From Paralithodes platypus (lineage: Eukaryota; Arthropoda; Malacostraca; Decapoda; Lithodidae): 64,000 bases of DNA. Of the stretch, positions 9,451 through 20,405 are shown piece after piece. Every line of letters starts with the position of its first letter. Position 1 is the first letter of the stretch. Below the pieces are notes generated by a model, which was not told where the DNA came from, searched no databases, and saw only the letters and a program-made list of their open reading frames with translations. Location of the stretch: the NCBI GenBank assembly GCA_032716605.1, contig CM064509.1, forward strand, positions 40,148,924 to 40,212,923. Direction: 5' to 3'. The position numbers and the translations under genes were made by a program.

Positions 9451-9866
9451 TAAGTATGATGCCTTGCTTCCAGTGGAAGCCCCTCTAAAAGGGATGGGCA
9501 TGGCAGAAACCACCTTCAGGCTCCCATTGCCCCATTCCACAGTGTCTCTTCCACTATGTGGATTAAAACCATTAGCACTGAAGAAATAGAACCAGAGCAG
9601 AGTTCCACCACTGTTTTGCTATTTTCTTTACCCTTGTGAGGGCCCTGGCCGGAAGCATACCGAGCATAGGAGTGTTCTGAAGACAGACAATTTAATTTAA
9701 CTTACTTACAAAGGACATATGGGAGTCGGAAGGTGATTTGGGATAGTTTATACTCCTATGATTCCCAGAATTCCTTTCTTAGCTGAGCACAATCGTATTA
9801 TGTTATTCAGACTATGTTTAAAATGAGGTCACCTTCCTGAATTTGTTACAATGTGCCTGTCGCCAG
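9451..9866. other. Intron end before exon 2, nothing recognised
   Basis: Apart from a few repeat-like words (AAGGGATGGGCATGGCAGAA) no gene, RNA or inverted structure is seen. The branch/polypyrimidine region before 9867 is weak. Confidence 0.5.
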
Positions 9867-10012
9867 GGTCCGAGCTGGCCTGGTCGTAGCGGCGTCCATA
9901 CCCACATGACCAACACCCGCATCACTGACCCGGAGGTGTTGGAACGCCGCTACCCCGTCACCCTCACCACCTTTACCCTCAACCCCGGTACTGGAGGACC
10001 AGGACACTTCAG
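9867..10012 (+). CDS. OPLAH: 5-oxoprolinase (OPLAH-like), exon 2 of 5 seen
   Basis: The exon starts in phase 0 after TCGCCAG and reads [20 protein letters not shown], the most conserved hydantoinase B block of the family. It ends with the first two bases of an Arg codon at AG|GTACAC. The His pair in VHTHMTN and the TNTRITDPE stretch are family signatures. Some residues before the donor (GPGHF) replace the usual GRGRF. The 7.9 kb intron before it holds a full-length LINE, a MITE, a DNA transposon and RTE fragments. No frame damage is seen, so the gene looks functional here. Confidence 0.93.
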
Positions 10013-10131
10013 GTACACTCTTCTTCAATACTTGACACTTTCAGTAAATCATGACGCTGTTATATATTATAATTCTGGCTATTATTAGACATGTTCAGAG
10101 TTTGGACGGGGTTTATGAAAGTCAGAGGGTT

Positions 10132-11026
10132 GTTGTTGTTGTTGTTGTTCCCTAAGCTGCCTGGCCGAACAGCCCCGAGTCCCTGAGAAAGGCCATGGCC
10201 ACGATCGGGCTTTCTCACAGAGCTCTCATTGAGTGTAGATTGTGTTGTTGGCGTAAGTGGTTGTGTGAAATGCAGTCTTCTATGATGTGTTTAATGGTAT
10301 GGGGTGCTGTGTTACATCCCGGGCAGGCGTCGACAACGGAGTCATCCAGTCTCTTCTGATAGCTCAGGAGAGCTGGATGGTGTCCGCATCTCAGCCTGGC
10401 CAGGTGGACTCTGTCCTCGCGAGGAAGGGAGGATTCGGAAGGATGGATTTCGGGAGGTCGTGCATGCAGCTGTGTGTTGTCTGTGAGTGAGTGGATGGAT
10501 CGGTGAGAGATATGAGTATGGATGTGCTTCTGGATGTTGGTTCGGGGTGGGCAGGGAGGGAGAGAGGACAATAATTGTGTGTGATACCGTGTGCTGGGTG
10601 TTGTTTTGATATTTCTTGGTGTCTGTGGGTGTGTTGCCATGTAGTTTAGTGGGTGGTCTTGGTTCGTGGAGGCTGCTGCCAGGAATTGAGTGCCTCTCAT
10701 GTCCAGATGGTCTTTGACTTTGAGGATTTTGGTTTCTTGATGTAGGTGATCTGTGGGTGCAGTAGCTGTGCAGCCTGTAATGATCTTCAGGGCTTTGTTT
10801 TGAATAGTCTGTAAGGTCTTATGATGTGTTTCAGCTAGGTTAGAAGCCCAGGCTGGGCTTGCGTATTCCATCACTGATCTTATGTATTGTTTATATACTG
10901 TGGTGGTAGTTTCTTTGTTGTGTCCAAATTTTGTGTGAGCAAGTGACCTGAGGGCGTTAAGTCTGGGTGTCAGTTTCTTTTTAATGTTTGTGGTGTGCTG
11001 TTTGAATGTCATATGAGTATCATATC
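10132..11026 (-). mobile_element. 5'-truncated LINE L copy with 14-bp target duplication
   Basis: The copy carries the last ~265 codons of the L reverse transcriptase ORF, open from 11012 to 10215, including the C-terminal CPGCNTAPHTIKHI motif. It ends in an AAC-repeat tail (GTT on the + strand, 10132-10149). The duplication AAAGTCAGAGGGTT occurs at 10118-10131 and 11027-11040, so the insertion is well bounded. The sequence is very close to 2250-3117, suggesting recent activity. Confidence 0.93.
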
Positions 11027-11062
11027 AAAGTCAGAGGGTTAATTTGAATAGATTTTCCCCTG

Positions 11063-11177
11063 TTGTTGTTGTTGTTGTTGTTGTTCCCTAAGCTGCCTGG
11101 CCGAACAGCCCCGAGTCCCTAAGGAAGGCCATGGCCATGGTCGGGTTTTCCCACAGAGCTCTCAAGGAGTGTAGATT
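11063..11177 (-). mobile_element. Very short LINE L 3' end with AAC-repeat tail
   Basis: About 115 bases: a GTT run at 11063-11085, then CCTAAGCTGCCTGGCCGAAC and the family's terminal ~90 bases. A severely 5'-truncated copy only ~25 bases downstream of the previous insertion. Confidence 0.85.
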
Positions 11178-11904
11178 ACTGGAGTACCTTTATAAGTTAA
11201 ATAAAATAGTCTAGCATTAACCTAATTTAAAAGTGACACAAAGTTCCTGAAAGGGTTAATTATTTGTATTGGTTGATTGCTTAAAGTGTCATGTATAGTT
11301 TATTTATCTTATGTTACAAACATATTTTTAATGCTGCTAAGTGATTAACTTACCTGTACTCACCAACTTTTTAGAACTAAAATATTGTACAGTATAGTGT
11401 AAAATGTTCAACATATCAATTTCCACTACAGTATTGACATTGTCGCTAACCCCTATGGAGTAAGTTGAATAAGGTGTGAAAATGCCATCGAGGTTTTCAC
11501 TGACGACACATGATGACAAGGTGTAGCCATGGTACTGTAACTTCAGCACCGAGGTTACCCCCATGAAATATATCATCAGTCCTTGTTGAACTTCGACTCA
11601 CATCCTCCAGAGTATAGGTCGGGGAACCAGGTACCACAGGGACTGTATCTACCTAACCATAATAAAGGGAAATGACAGCAGCTAGTATATGGCAATCAGT
11701 CCAATTATTTCTTTTTTATTTATTTATTTTTGATACAAGTAAGCACTACTGTATTGTATGTGTTAGATATAGCTATGCACCACCAAAACCAGCTTCCAGA
11801 AGCACATCCATACTCGTATCTCTCGCCGTTCCATACACTCACCCCAGCCTTATGAGGGCTTTTGCCCAGTAGGCTGTAGACAAATAGTTTTTATTATTAT
11901 TATC
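11178..11904. other. Intronic sequence, nothing recognised
   Basis: AT-rich intron with short fortuitous frames only. No repeats or RNA signals that I can support. Confidence 0.5.
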
Positions 11905-12678
11905 CATCCACTCACTCATAAACAACCTGCAGCTGCAGGCACGACCTCCCGAAATTCATCCTTCTGAATCCTCCCTTCCTCGCGAGGACAGAGTCCACCT
12001 GGCTAGGCTGAGATGCGGACACCATCCAGCCCTTCTGAGCTATCAGAAGAGACTGGATGACTCATTCGTCGACTCCTGCCCAGGTTGTAACACAGCACCC
12101 CATACTATTAACACTTAAAGAGCGGGGCCCGACTTAAGTCCGTATCTAAAAACCAGCAAGTTAGGAGCATTATTAAGGCTTTTAAAGGGTTAAAATCGAG
12201 TACAAATGGCCGGGAGCGCAGCAGGCCACACATTCGACACTCAGGGCTTACCGCCGCCCACTGACTCACGCTCCCTCTGTTCTCGAGAGGCCGGCAGTGT
12301 AGCCAGTAGTGAGCGTAGCTGGAAAAAATATGCCGCTATACGCTAAACTCCCATGTTAGTGGTACCACTGCATGAAAACGACGAGTGCTACGTAGCTCGT
12401 TCTGGTCTCATTTTGAAGCTTGTAGCGCCTAGTTTTTTGCTGAATACATTTCTTTTCATGCAGATACTTGATTGATCATTCAGGAGGGCCTGAACATGCC
12501 CAATATAGTGCAAAAAAAAACGCTAGACGAGGGTTAAACACATCATAGAAGACTGCATTTCACACAACCACTTACGCCAACAACACAATCTACATACCTT
12601 GAGAGCTCTGTGGGAAAGCCCGACCGTGACCATGGCCTTCCTTAGGGACTCGGGGCTGTTCGGCCAGGCAGCTTAGTG

Positions 12679-12711
<33 letters not shown>
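11905..12711 (+). mobile_element. 5'-truncated LINE L copy, split by a TTAA MITE
   Basis: 11905-12111 and 12534-12678 together match the C-terminal end of the L RT ORF, followed by an AAC run at about 12679-12711. The MITE at 12112-12533 splits the CPGCNTAPHT coding block. This copy is on the opposite strand from the other four. Confidence 0.9.
12112..12533. mobile_element. TTAA-flanked MITE (~422 bp) inside LINE L
   Basis: TTAA is duplicated at 12108-12111 and 12534-12537. Uninterrupted LINE copies carry a single ATTAAACACATC there, so the empty site is visible in the same window. Ends are CACTTAAAGAGCG and, inverted, CCCTCGTCTAGCG. The inner segment CTCGTTCTGGTCTCATTTTG and the later GATACTTGATTGATCATTCA are shared with the MITE at 39053. 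Confidence 0.9.
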
Positions 12712-12713
<2 letters not shown>

Positions 12714-13032
12714 CTACTACTAAGGTAGGCTATGCACTTCAGTACTTTACACTGATGTGGGCAAACTACTATATGTGTTCTTCTCTTGTCACCTCTTTTT
12801 CGTCTCTTGCTGATCCTCCCTACCCCTTGTGGGAGTAAGGGCTGGCTAATGACTGACTAACTGACTTTAGTAATAAGATAGATTTATGAACAAATTTGTT
12901 CATATCAACTATGAAAGGTAGTTTATGATCATTCGTAAAGTGTAGATACTCATAGGAAAATTAGTTTGGCAGGCAGCCTAGGGAATGACTACCACTTTAA
13001 TTTGAATATATTTATACCTACTTATCTCACAG

Positions 13033-13130
13033 AGGTGGTGATGGGATTATTCGAGAGTTGCTGTTCCGGCGTCCTCTGACACTCTCCATTCTCACCGAGA
13101 GGAGAGTCTTCAGTCCTTATGGCCTTCAAG
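13033..13130 (+). CDS. OPLAH: 5-oxoprolinase (OPLAH-like), exon 3 of 5 seen
   Basis: A 98-base exon. Its first base completes the Arg codon left by the previous exon (AG|A), followed by [20 protein letters not shown] and ending SPYGLQ plus one base of a Gly codon. The acceptor is TTATCTCACAG and the donor is CAAG|GTTAGT. The GGDG.IRE and LTERR.F.PYGL motifs match the C-terminal part of animal and yeast 5-oxoprolinases as I know them. A tRNA-derived SINE starts about ten bases into the following intron, unusually close to the donor. Confidence 0.92.
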
Positions 13131-13140
13131 GTTAGTTCAA

Positions 13141-13395
13141 GTCATCCAGCTAGCTCAGTTGATAACACCCCTGCCTGCAACCCAGCAGGCTGGGATTCAA
13201 TCCCCGCTCAGGTTGGTGAACACATTTTCTGAGATAGAGCTGGTGGTTACCGTCTCCCCTGGAGCAAGGGAGATAGGTAATGGTCTCGGGCATCAGAAGA
13301 GTTTCTAGTGCTATTGAATCTCCTCGAAGGGGGGAAGAAATGGCACTTAATAAATTTCCTGAGATTATTATCATTGAATAATATGTAATTCTTTT
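13141..13395 (+). mobile_element. tRNA-derived SINE, family S1
   Basis: The head GTCATCCAGCTAGCTCAGTTGATAAC resembles a tRNA box A and GGGATTCAATCCCCGCTCAGG a box B. The body has GGTGGTTACCGTCTCCCC-like sequence and the tail is ATTATTATCATT. A second copy is at 31189-31430. The SINE starts only ~10 bases after the exon 3 donor. Confidence 0.85.
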
Positions 13396-13815
13396 TATCA
13401 TCTTGGAGCACTTAAATATATATTAATATGTTTGCTTTAAATATAACTCTAGATAATGCAGTGCTTTTCGAAAGAGTATATTGACTCTTATTGAGTTTCT
13501 ATTTATATAGAATAGTGCTTGTACAAAATTGAGAGATAATTTCTGTATGTGTATGTATGTTGGGCATCCCGTTCCTTCTGTTGAAGTGTTGATTATATAT
13601 TTTTTATACTTTCCTTTCCTAAAGACCCATCAGGAGACCGACTTGACAGGTAGGCTTCTGACATAGTGGTGGAATGGTTCTTATCAGTCAATATTATAAG
13701 GCAATGTATGCAGCTTAGTACTGTATAGGCCTAGTATAGCATACAAATTATTTAGAATTCGATTAAATGTGCTTTGTGTACTACAAACGTATTTTAGCTT
13801 AAATTTCAGCTAGAT
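13396..13815. other. Intronic sequence, nothing recognised
   Basis: AT-rich, with no repeat or gene structure seen, up to the start of the minisatellite. Confidence 0.5.
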
Positions 13816-14732
13816 ATTGATGCCTATAGCTTGATCCTCCTTATTGATGCCTATAGCTTGATCCTCCTTATTGATGCCTATAGCTTGATCCTCCTTATTG
13901 ATGCCTATAGCTTGATCCTCCTTATTGATGCCTATAGCTTGATCCTCATTATTGATGCCTATAGCTTGATCCTCCTTATTGATGCCTATAGCTTGATCCT
14001 CCTTCTTGATGCCTATAGCTTGATTCTCCTTATTGATGCCTATAGCTTGATCCTCCTTATTGATGCCTATAGCTTGATCCTCCTTATTGATGCCTATAGC
14101 TTGATCCTCCTTATTGATGCCTATAGCTTGATCCTCCTTATTGATGCCTATAGCTTGATCCTCCTTATTGATGCCTATAGCTTGATCCTCCTTATTGATG
14201 CCTATAGCTTGATCCTCCTTATTGATGCCTATAGCTTGATCCTCCTTATTGATGCCTATAGCTTGATCCTCCTTATTGATGCCTATAGCTTGATCCTCCT
14301 TATTGATGCCTATAGCTTGATCCTCCTTATTGATGCCTATAGCTTGATCCTCCTTATTGATGCCTAGCTTGATCCTCCTTATTGATGCCTATAGCTTGAT
14401 CCTCCTTCTTGATGCCTATAGCTTGATCCTCCTTATTGATGCCTATAGCTTGATCCTCCTTATTGATGCCTATAGCTTGATCCTCCTTATTGATGCCTAT
14501 AGCTTGATCCTCCTTATTGATGCCTATAGCTTGATCCTCCTTATTGATGCCTATAGCTTGATCCTCCTTATTGATGCCTATAGCTTGATCCTCCTTATTG
14601 ATGCCTATAGCTTGATCCTCCTTATTGATGCCTATAGCTTGATTCTCCTTATTGATGCCTATAGCTTGATCCTCCTTATTGATGCCTATAGCTTGATCCT
14701 CCTTATTGATGCCTATAGCTTGATCCTCCTTA
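13816..14732 (+). repeat. 27-bp minisatellite, ~34 copies
   Basis: Head-to-tail units beginning ATTGATGCCTATAGC and ending GATCCTCCTT, almost identical throughout. A 27-base period keeps one frame open, spelling the nonapeptide ILLIDAYSL repeatedly. One unit near 14361 lacks two bases, which breaks the frame. It lies in an intron, so it is not a gene. Copy number is the span divided by the period. Confidence 0.97.
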
Positions 14733-15057
14733 TAGGATGAATATTGTAATTCATCAGTTAACCTTCCGCTTCGATTGTCCTCTTACGCTCCGTACCCCCT
14801 GAATTGGCGCATGTTGGGTGGTATGCAATAATTTACTTATCATTACTAAATTTCTCTTATAAACATAACAGTAGGCAGCCTACTTACCATAACACTAAAT
14901 TATATTTCATAATAAACTTATATAAACCATGTAATCTTGGCCAAACTGATACGTGTGTTGTTTTGTTTAACGCTGGTATACTAATGTGCCACTATTATCA
15001 ATTTTTCTCGAGTCTAGTCGGGTTACCAAATGAAGCTCATACCACTAGACTAATCCA

Positions 15058-15272
15058 CTATAGTCTATTCGCTGTAAGTAGGCAAGAAATCATGACCTCT
15101 ATCCTCTGTAACTCAAAAACGTCTAGAGTAGTCGAGCTAATATTTCTACCATTTGGGAAGAGTCAGTCAAGGAATAGATTTGGAAAGTTACAACCCATTT
15201 GCTCTAGTTCTTTTTGAGTTACAGAGGATAGAGGTCATGATTTATCGCCTACTTACAGCGAATAGACTATAG
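15058..15272. mobile_element. Foldback element with ~62-bp inverted arms
   Basis: Arm 15058-15119 (starts CTATAGTCTATTCGCTGTAA) is nearly the exact reverse complement of 15211-15272, with a ~91-base spacer. No ORF. Likely a small TIR/foldback MITE. Confidence 0.9.
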
Positions 15273-15703
15273 CATATTGTGAGATGTAAGACATGTTGAA
15301 TATCACTAGAAATATGAGTTTCTGCCATATTGCTTGAACATTGACAACATTTGTATAATATCTCTTAGAAATGCTCTGAAATCTCTAAAATAGAGCTGGA
15401 AAACAAATCGCTAGTGTAAATAATTGCTGGTAGATCGAAGTAAAGGTCTCTAGATCTAGCAGAAGTCGCTATACGTATTGGCATTACTGGACACTGCCGA
15501 CACGTGGATTGCCGGTGTGATTGCCAATATTAGCTATTTCATAGTACCGGTAACATGACGTAACTTCGGACGGGGAGGTAACTTCGGACACTCTAGGAAA
15601 CATATACAATGAACCACAGTTGTGGGATAAATACATGATGTTATGGGAAAACAAGTGTGTCTGTGATGTTCTTCCATAATGCAGAGTAATTTTTCCATAA
15701 CTG

Positions 15704-15845
15704 TAGCTTCGTGGTGCAATGCATAAGTGTGTTGATTTTCGGTGTGAGCGTCCTGGGTTCGAATCCCCGGACTGCCACATGTGTTTGTTGATTTCATTAA
15801 TCGAGTTTAGGAGTAAAGTTGGTTAGTGGAGAGAAAATAATAAAT
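15704..15845 (+). mobile_element. tRNA-derived SINE, family S2
   Basis: tRNA-like segment with box A TGGTGCAATGCATAAG and a perfect box B GGTTCGAATCC, followed by CACATGTGTTTGTTGATTTC and an A-rich end. A second, more decayed copy is at 18752-18885. Confidence 0.75.
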
Positions 15846-16545
15846 ACTATTATCCAGAAGTGTCCGAAGTATAGCCCCCGTCCGAAGCTAGGGCATTTCA
15901 CGGTACCATAGTACCGTACTTATTTGGATATATTATTGACCCCTGGTATGAAGGTATGTTGCCAACATAATAATAGCGACAATTATTTTGTTAAATGACT
16001 AATAACCGAATAATAATTACAAATAAATAGTTAACTGACTAATATCTATAGTCCTAATCAAACAAACAAACAAAAATAGTTTATTAGCCTTTTTTTGTAC
16101 GATTTGATCATGGGCAATTTACATATTAATCTTATTTGATATAACTAAGGCTGAGCCTTTTAAATAGTAATATTTATTAAAGGCTCCTAAAATATATAAT
16201 TAAATGTTTTACAGATGTAACTGATCGGACTTTGCCATAAAGTCTATTTTCATATTACAGTAATATGTTTTAACATTTTACTAATACAGAATACACAAAT
16301 CAACTTTTGCCTGAATATTCTTGGAACTTCCTTGATGAGTACATGACACTGAGAATGTTAAAATACCTTACATTGTAATTTATTGGCTACACGTACATAA
16401 TAATTCATTCTTGTCTACTTAGAGTCAAAAATACAAACCGTACACATGCATATATAAACTTATTTATATACAGTATACACTTTATTAATAATACATTATA
16501 TATATGATGTTCAAGTAATTCAACCAAAAACATGTTTTCATATTA
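15846..16545. other. Intronic AT-rich sequence
   Basis: Low GC with TATATA runs. CCCCGTCCGAAGCTAGGGC near 15880 echoes ACTTCGGACGGGG-type words at 15566-15580, suggesting one more eroded inverted-end element around 15560-15890. Otherwise empty. Confidence 0.4.
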
Positions 16546-17470
16546 CAGTAAAAATCCTTTAATCCGACGACCGATGATTCGAATCTCCCAATAGTCCGAA
16601 TTTTTCAATTTGAGGCCAAATCCGAATTCACCCGATGGTCCGAATTTCAAGAAGTCCCAAAGTCCACTTTTTGAGGCATTAGTCCACTCAAATGACACAT
16701 AATGGAGCAGACACATATCATATGTTCATGAATTCACTTTAAAAGTTTACCATTGTCATTGTAGCCTATTACCTACTCCAAAACATTCAGATTAATGGTC
16801 AAAGGAAGCTACTGATATAAACGTAAACACCACATCGTCTGCTAGAGAGTTTGTTTTGCTCTTGAACGCATCTTTGGGACGCTCCGATGCGCTACTGGCT
16901 TGCACCGCATTTTCTGCAAGCGCATTCAGTCTTGAGCTTGAAAACGCACCTTTGGACATTCCGATACGCTACTATTTATAGTTCAGTGATCGGAGCGTCC
17001 CAAGGGTGCTTTCAAGACAACAAGACAAGGGTGCTTTCAATACAATATAATATAACAGAGCACGTCACAAAAGGAAAATCACAAAAGGAAAATTACAAGA
17101 ACCTCTCAGGGAAGTGCCGTTGTTAAGGCATTACTTCCCGAACCACATCTGATCTGATCTTCAAGAGCAAGACAAACTCGCTAGTAGACGATGCGGACAT
17201 ATGGTGTTTACGTTTATATCAGCAGATTCCTTTGACCATTAATCTGAATGTATTGAAGTAGGTAATAGGCTACAATGACAATGGTAAACTTTTGAAGTGA
17301 TTTCATGAACATATGATATGTGTGTGTGTCATTTGAGTGGCCTAATGCCTCAATGTTTTCGTCAGGCCATTAATACACAGGTTCATAGGGGTAAAGTCCG
17401 ATAATCCGAAAAATCCACTAATCCGAACGAGGGCCGGTCCGCTGCCCTTCGGATTAACGGAAGTTTACTG
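16546..17470. mobile_element. pogo/Tigger-like element with long inverted repeats
   Basis: The ends are CAGTAAAAATCCTTTAATCC and, inverted, CAGTAAACTTCCGTTAATCC, with TA on both sides (16544-16545, 17471-17472). Inverted similarity continues for ~300 bases inward (about 16640-16860 against 17150-17370). The middle repeats a GACGCTCCGATGCGCTAC motif in both orientations. No transposase ORF, so it is non-autonomous. TA target and CAGT...TAATCCG ends fit the Tc1/mariner-pogo group; the assignment is inference. Confidence 0.8.
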
Positions 17471-17472
17471 TA

Positions 17473-17947
17473 TGTGAACGTTCGGGGTCATATAATAATG
17501 CATAAATTTTGTATATCCGGAATTTTCCTGGTAACGAACTGTGCCATGGTCAATATAGGCTGGTTATGGGGGTGATCACTGTATGTATAATTATACAGCA
17601 CAGTATATACGTACAGTATATAATTTTTTTTTTTTTTTTTTATATTATTTTTTTTTTCTATATTCCAACTACTCAGCATCAGCATAGGCTGATAGCCTTT
17701 ACACTCTACCGCTGAACACGGTGAGGCCCGTGAGGTCTTGCTCCAGTCTAGGGAGTGAGACATGCGAAGCTTCACGGCTCGAAGCAACTCCATCTATGAA
17801 GCCACCTCGCCTCTGCGCTTCACAGTCTCATCCCCCAGACTCGGACCCTCACGCTCAGAATGCCACCTATTGAGCAATTAACTCACTAGGCATTGCCCCC
17901 CTGTAGCATGTTTTTGAATATGGGAATATTCATATAATGCTATTTAA
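17473..17947. other. Intronic sequence with T tract
   Basis: Homopolymer T runs at about 17623-17657. The segment 17690-17900 is GC-richer, without any motif I recognise; it might be an old SINE on the minus strand. Confidence 0.4.
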
Positions 17948-18253
17948 CCCATTGGATCCGGGGGGCCTCATATGATCCTGATTGCTGTGTCCGGGGCCAT
18001 TTTCGTACAGTCAAGCTTCATAATTCAGTAGCTACTGATTGAGACCACCTAGAGCAGTAAATTGTTTTGCAAATTGTAGAACGTTTTGTTGCCTGTAGAC
18101 TGCCGTTAAGATGACATCGCTACGACGCGTGGTTGCCGAGTTATGATGATTTTAGCGGCGATTTTTAGCCGCGCATTTTTCCTCATATGAGGCCTCCCGG
18201 ATTCCTGCCAATATTTTTGTTTGCCTCATATGAGGCCTCCCGGATTCCGAGGG
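17948..18253. mobile_element. TTAA-flanked MITE, ~306 bp
   Basis: TTAA at 17944-17947 and 18254-18257. The left end CCCATTGGATCCGGGGGGCC pairs with the inverted right end CCCTCGGAATCCGGGAGGCC. The CCTCATATGAGGCC palindromic word recurs at both sides. No ORF. Confidence 0.88.
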
Positions 18254-18429
18254 TTAATCAGGGAACAATGAGGGTATTTTTTGGCATTTCGGTGTGCTGT
18301 GGTAATGCACTGATACTAGGGTACAGCACAAATTCCATCCCAATAATATCTTCCCATTGACATATTTGGGATGTATTACTGTACTCCTAGCCTCTCCTTA
18401 ATATATAAAGGAAAAGGTTAAGATTACTT

Positions 18430-18575
18430 GATCACGCCGTGGTATAGTGGATAAAAAGCTTGGACACTCGTTCTGAATGTCGGAGATTCGATCCCGGCTG
18501 GGAGTATTTAAACATTTATTAGGTCACATGTATTTGTGAGATATTCTGTATATACATATATATAAATTGGTGTTA
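18430..18575 (+). mobile_element. tRNA-derived SINE-like segment
   Basis: CGCCGTGGTATAGTGGATAA (box A-like) and AGATTCGATCCCGGC (box B-like) are at tRNA spacing, followed by a TATATACATATA-type tail near 18550. It is not the same body as S1 or S2. Confidence 0.55.
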
Positions 18576-18751
18576 AGCGTGCTCTGCTTCCTATAGCTTA
18601 TTCTGTCCGGATCTCGTACGTAAATTCTACAGTATTTCCTGATTTAGGGCACAAAAGATGAGGCACATCCTCTTATCGTTGTATTGTCCAGTAAGTATGA
18701 TAAGATAGATAGTTATGGAAAGGTCCATTAATTATTTAACTGTCCTGATAA

Positions 18752-18885
18752 CTAATGCATAAGTGCGCGGAATTTCGATGTGAGTATCCTAGGTTGGAGT
18801 CCTTGGAGTGCCACATGTATTTGTTGATTTCATTAATTGAGTTTAGATGTGAAGTTGGTTGGTGGAAAAAACAAAATAATTAATA
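18752..18885 (+). mobile_element. SINE S2, decayed copy
   Basis: It shares CTAATGCATAAGTG, TGCCACATGTATTTGTTGAT and GAAGTTGGTTGGTGGA with 15704-15845. Box B is mutated (GGTTGGAGTCC). It ends ~26 bases before the exon 4 acceptor. Confidence 0.75.
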
Positions 18886-18911
18886 AACTTTGACCTACTG
18901 TATCTGTTCAG

Positions 18912-19009
18912 GTGGGGAGGATGGTGCAAAGGGCAACAACCTGTTGATCAGAAAGAGCGGACGTGTTATTCGACTGGCTTCAAAATCTTCAGTGCCAGTT
19001 GAGAAAGGT
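18912..19009 (+). CDS. OPLAH: 5-oxoprolinase (OPLAH-like), exon 4 of 5 seen
   Basis: A 98-base exon. The two bases GT complete the Gly codon from exon 3, then it reads GEDGAKGNNLLIRKSGRVIR and ends VPVEKG at a strong donor GGT|GTAAGT. The G..GA.G.N..IRK.GR pattern is the family's G-rich segment near the C-terminus. The acceptor TATCTGTTCAG is adequate. The preceding intron holds the 27-bp minisatellite, a foldback element and the pogo-like element. The following intron is the largest and holds the 44-bp satellite. Confidence 0.92.
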
Positions 19010-19014
19010 GTAAG

Positions 19015-19116
19015 TATTCTTAAGGGGAGATTTCCACTTGAGGGATTTTTTTCTGGAACCCTTTCTCTCTCATGTTTAGCCCCATTGCTTTTTAGATTTT
19101 AAGATGCTCGCCCCTT
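19015..19116 (+). repeat. Interspersed repeat, family X, fragment
   Basis: TTCTTAAGGGGA, CATGTTTAGCCCCATT and AAGATGCTCGCCCC match the start of 36652-36870, and in reverse 20190-20405. The unit begins TTAAGGGG, starting ~6 bases after the exon 4 donor. Confidence 0.7.
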
Positions 19117-19127
19117 TATTTTTGATA

Positions 19128-19543
19128 TTGTTGTTGCTGTTCCTCAGGCTGTCTGGCCGAGCAGCCCCAAGGTCCCAAGCAAGGCCAAGGCCATAACCGA
19201 GCACCCCCACAGAACACTCCCAGCTTACCACCAATAATGCCCAGGTGACCGAAGCCACTCAAAGGCGGGGAGCTGAGGGGGGTGCGGAAACGCCCGGGAA
19301 ACAAAAGCCCCACCCAAGGCCCTGTGCCCCTCAGCAATTATAAAGGGAAAGTTGAGGGGCAAGGGAAAAATGTGACGCTTTGGCTCCCAATCTGCCAGGG
19401 TTGGCAGTAGGGAGGTCAATCCACGGAAAAGACGCCGTCACTTGAGATCTAGAAAATATATAAGTAAAAGGAACAGTCAGAGTAAGCTATGGGTATGGCA
19501 GAGAACGCTCAACTCTCATTCTGATAGACCAGCCCATCACCAC
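19128..19543 (-). mobile_element. Short LINE-L-derived element (family l-min), full length
   Basis: In sense orientation it begins GTGGTGATGGGCTGGTCTAT and ends in CTGTTCGGCCAGACAGC plus an AAC-like tail. Its ~100-base 3' end and part of its 5' half match the 3' and 5' ends of LINE L. It carries no enzyme ORF. Other copies: 20667, 37754, 40012 and 53588. Confidence 0.8.
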
Positions 19544-19752
19544 GGGCCTGAGTAAATAGATGGATGAATTGATCAAATACCTGTAACGACTATACTCCAT
19601 TATTTGTTATTTTTACCTGGCGGATAGTTTTCCCTTAGGAACTGATTTTTCAATAATTGATTACAAAAATCCTATTTCTCTACATCAAACTTATACTAAA
19701 TTCTTGTAACTCACAAGATATTTGGCTATGAAATCTTTGTAATATTTGATCA

Positions 19753-19980
19753 ATTGCCGACTTGCGAGTTTCATTCTATAAGGAATTTGGAGCTGTAGAC
19801 AACGATATTTAACAGAATATTTACAGGTAAAATACGGTCGTAGTACATTTATAAATACATAAAACCCAATTCACCATACCATTTATCCGTCAGAAACTTA
19901 TATTATTATTGCGTCTCTGTTTAATATCGATGTTTAAGACTCCAACTTCCTTATAGCCTGAAACTCGCAAGTGGTGAATT
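19753..19980. mobile_element. MITE with ~40-bp inverted ends, family M1
   Basis: The left end ATTGCCGACTTGCGAGTTTC and the inverted right end ATTCACCACTTGCGAGTTTC both continue into CTATAAGGAA. The inner CGGTCGTAGTACAT segment is shared with the second copy at 36257-36543. Confidence 0.88.
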
Positions 19981-20189
19981 AACCCAATGGCCTGATGAGT
20001 GGCCATGGGTAGTTTGTAGCGCACCACCTGGTTGGCCTCAGGCTCAGGCTATAAACACACGCTAGAAAGCTTTGTGTGTCGGGCGTGCGATACCCCGCTA
20101 TATTAAGGGGTAGTGGTTACTTTTTAGTCTATTAATTTATTTATTCATATTTTTCGTTTAGCTTCCTTGTTAGACCTTCATCAAACTTA

Positions 20190-20405
20190 AAAAACACGCC
20201 TTTCAAGATAAATGTGTACATTTATCGGCCAAAGGCCGATTCTTCCTAAAATTACAGGCTCGCTTTCGATCGCCAGGAAAAAATCGACATCTATATGGCA
20301 CAAAAGATCATAAAATTGCCAAACTGATGGAGCAAATATCTTAAAATATAAAACTAATGCTGCTAAACATGAGGGAGAAGAGGTCCAGAAAAAGAACCCC
20401 CTGCC
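20190..20405 (-). repeat. Interspersed repeat, family X, reverse copy
   Basis: Its reverse complement matches 36665-36870 (TTTCTGGACC, CTCCCTCATGTTTAGC, CGCCAGGGAAAAATTCGAC-like). No ORF. Confidence 0.7.

Noticed and set aside
13831..14740. Long open frames of a nonapeptide repeat
   Set aside because: They are produced by the 27-bp minisatellite; the unit length is a multiple of three, and there is no splice or start context.
15704..15778. Possible functional tRNA gene
   Set aside because: Box B is perfect but the stems do not close, and a decayed copy with the same downstream body exists at 18752, so it is a SINE.
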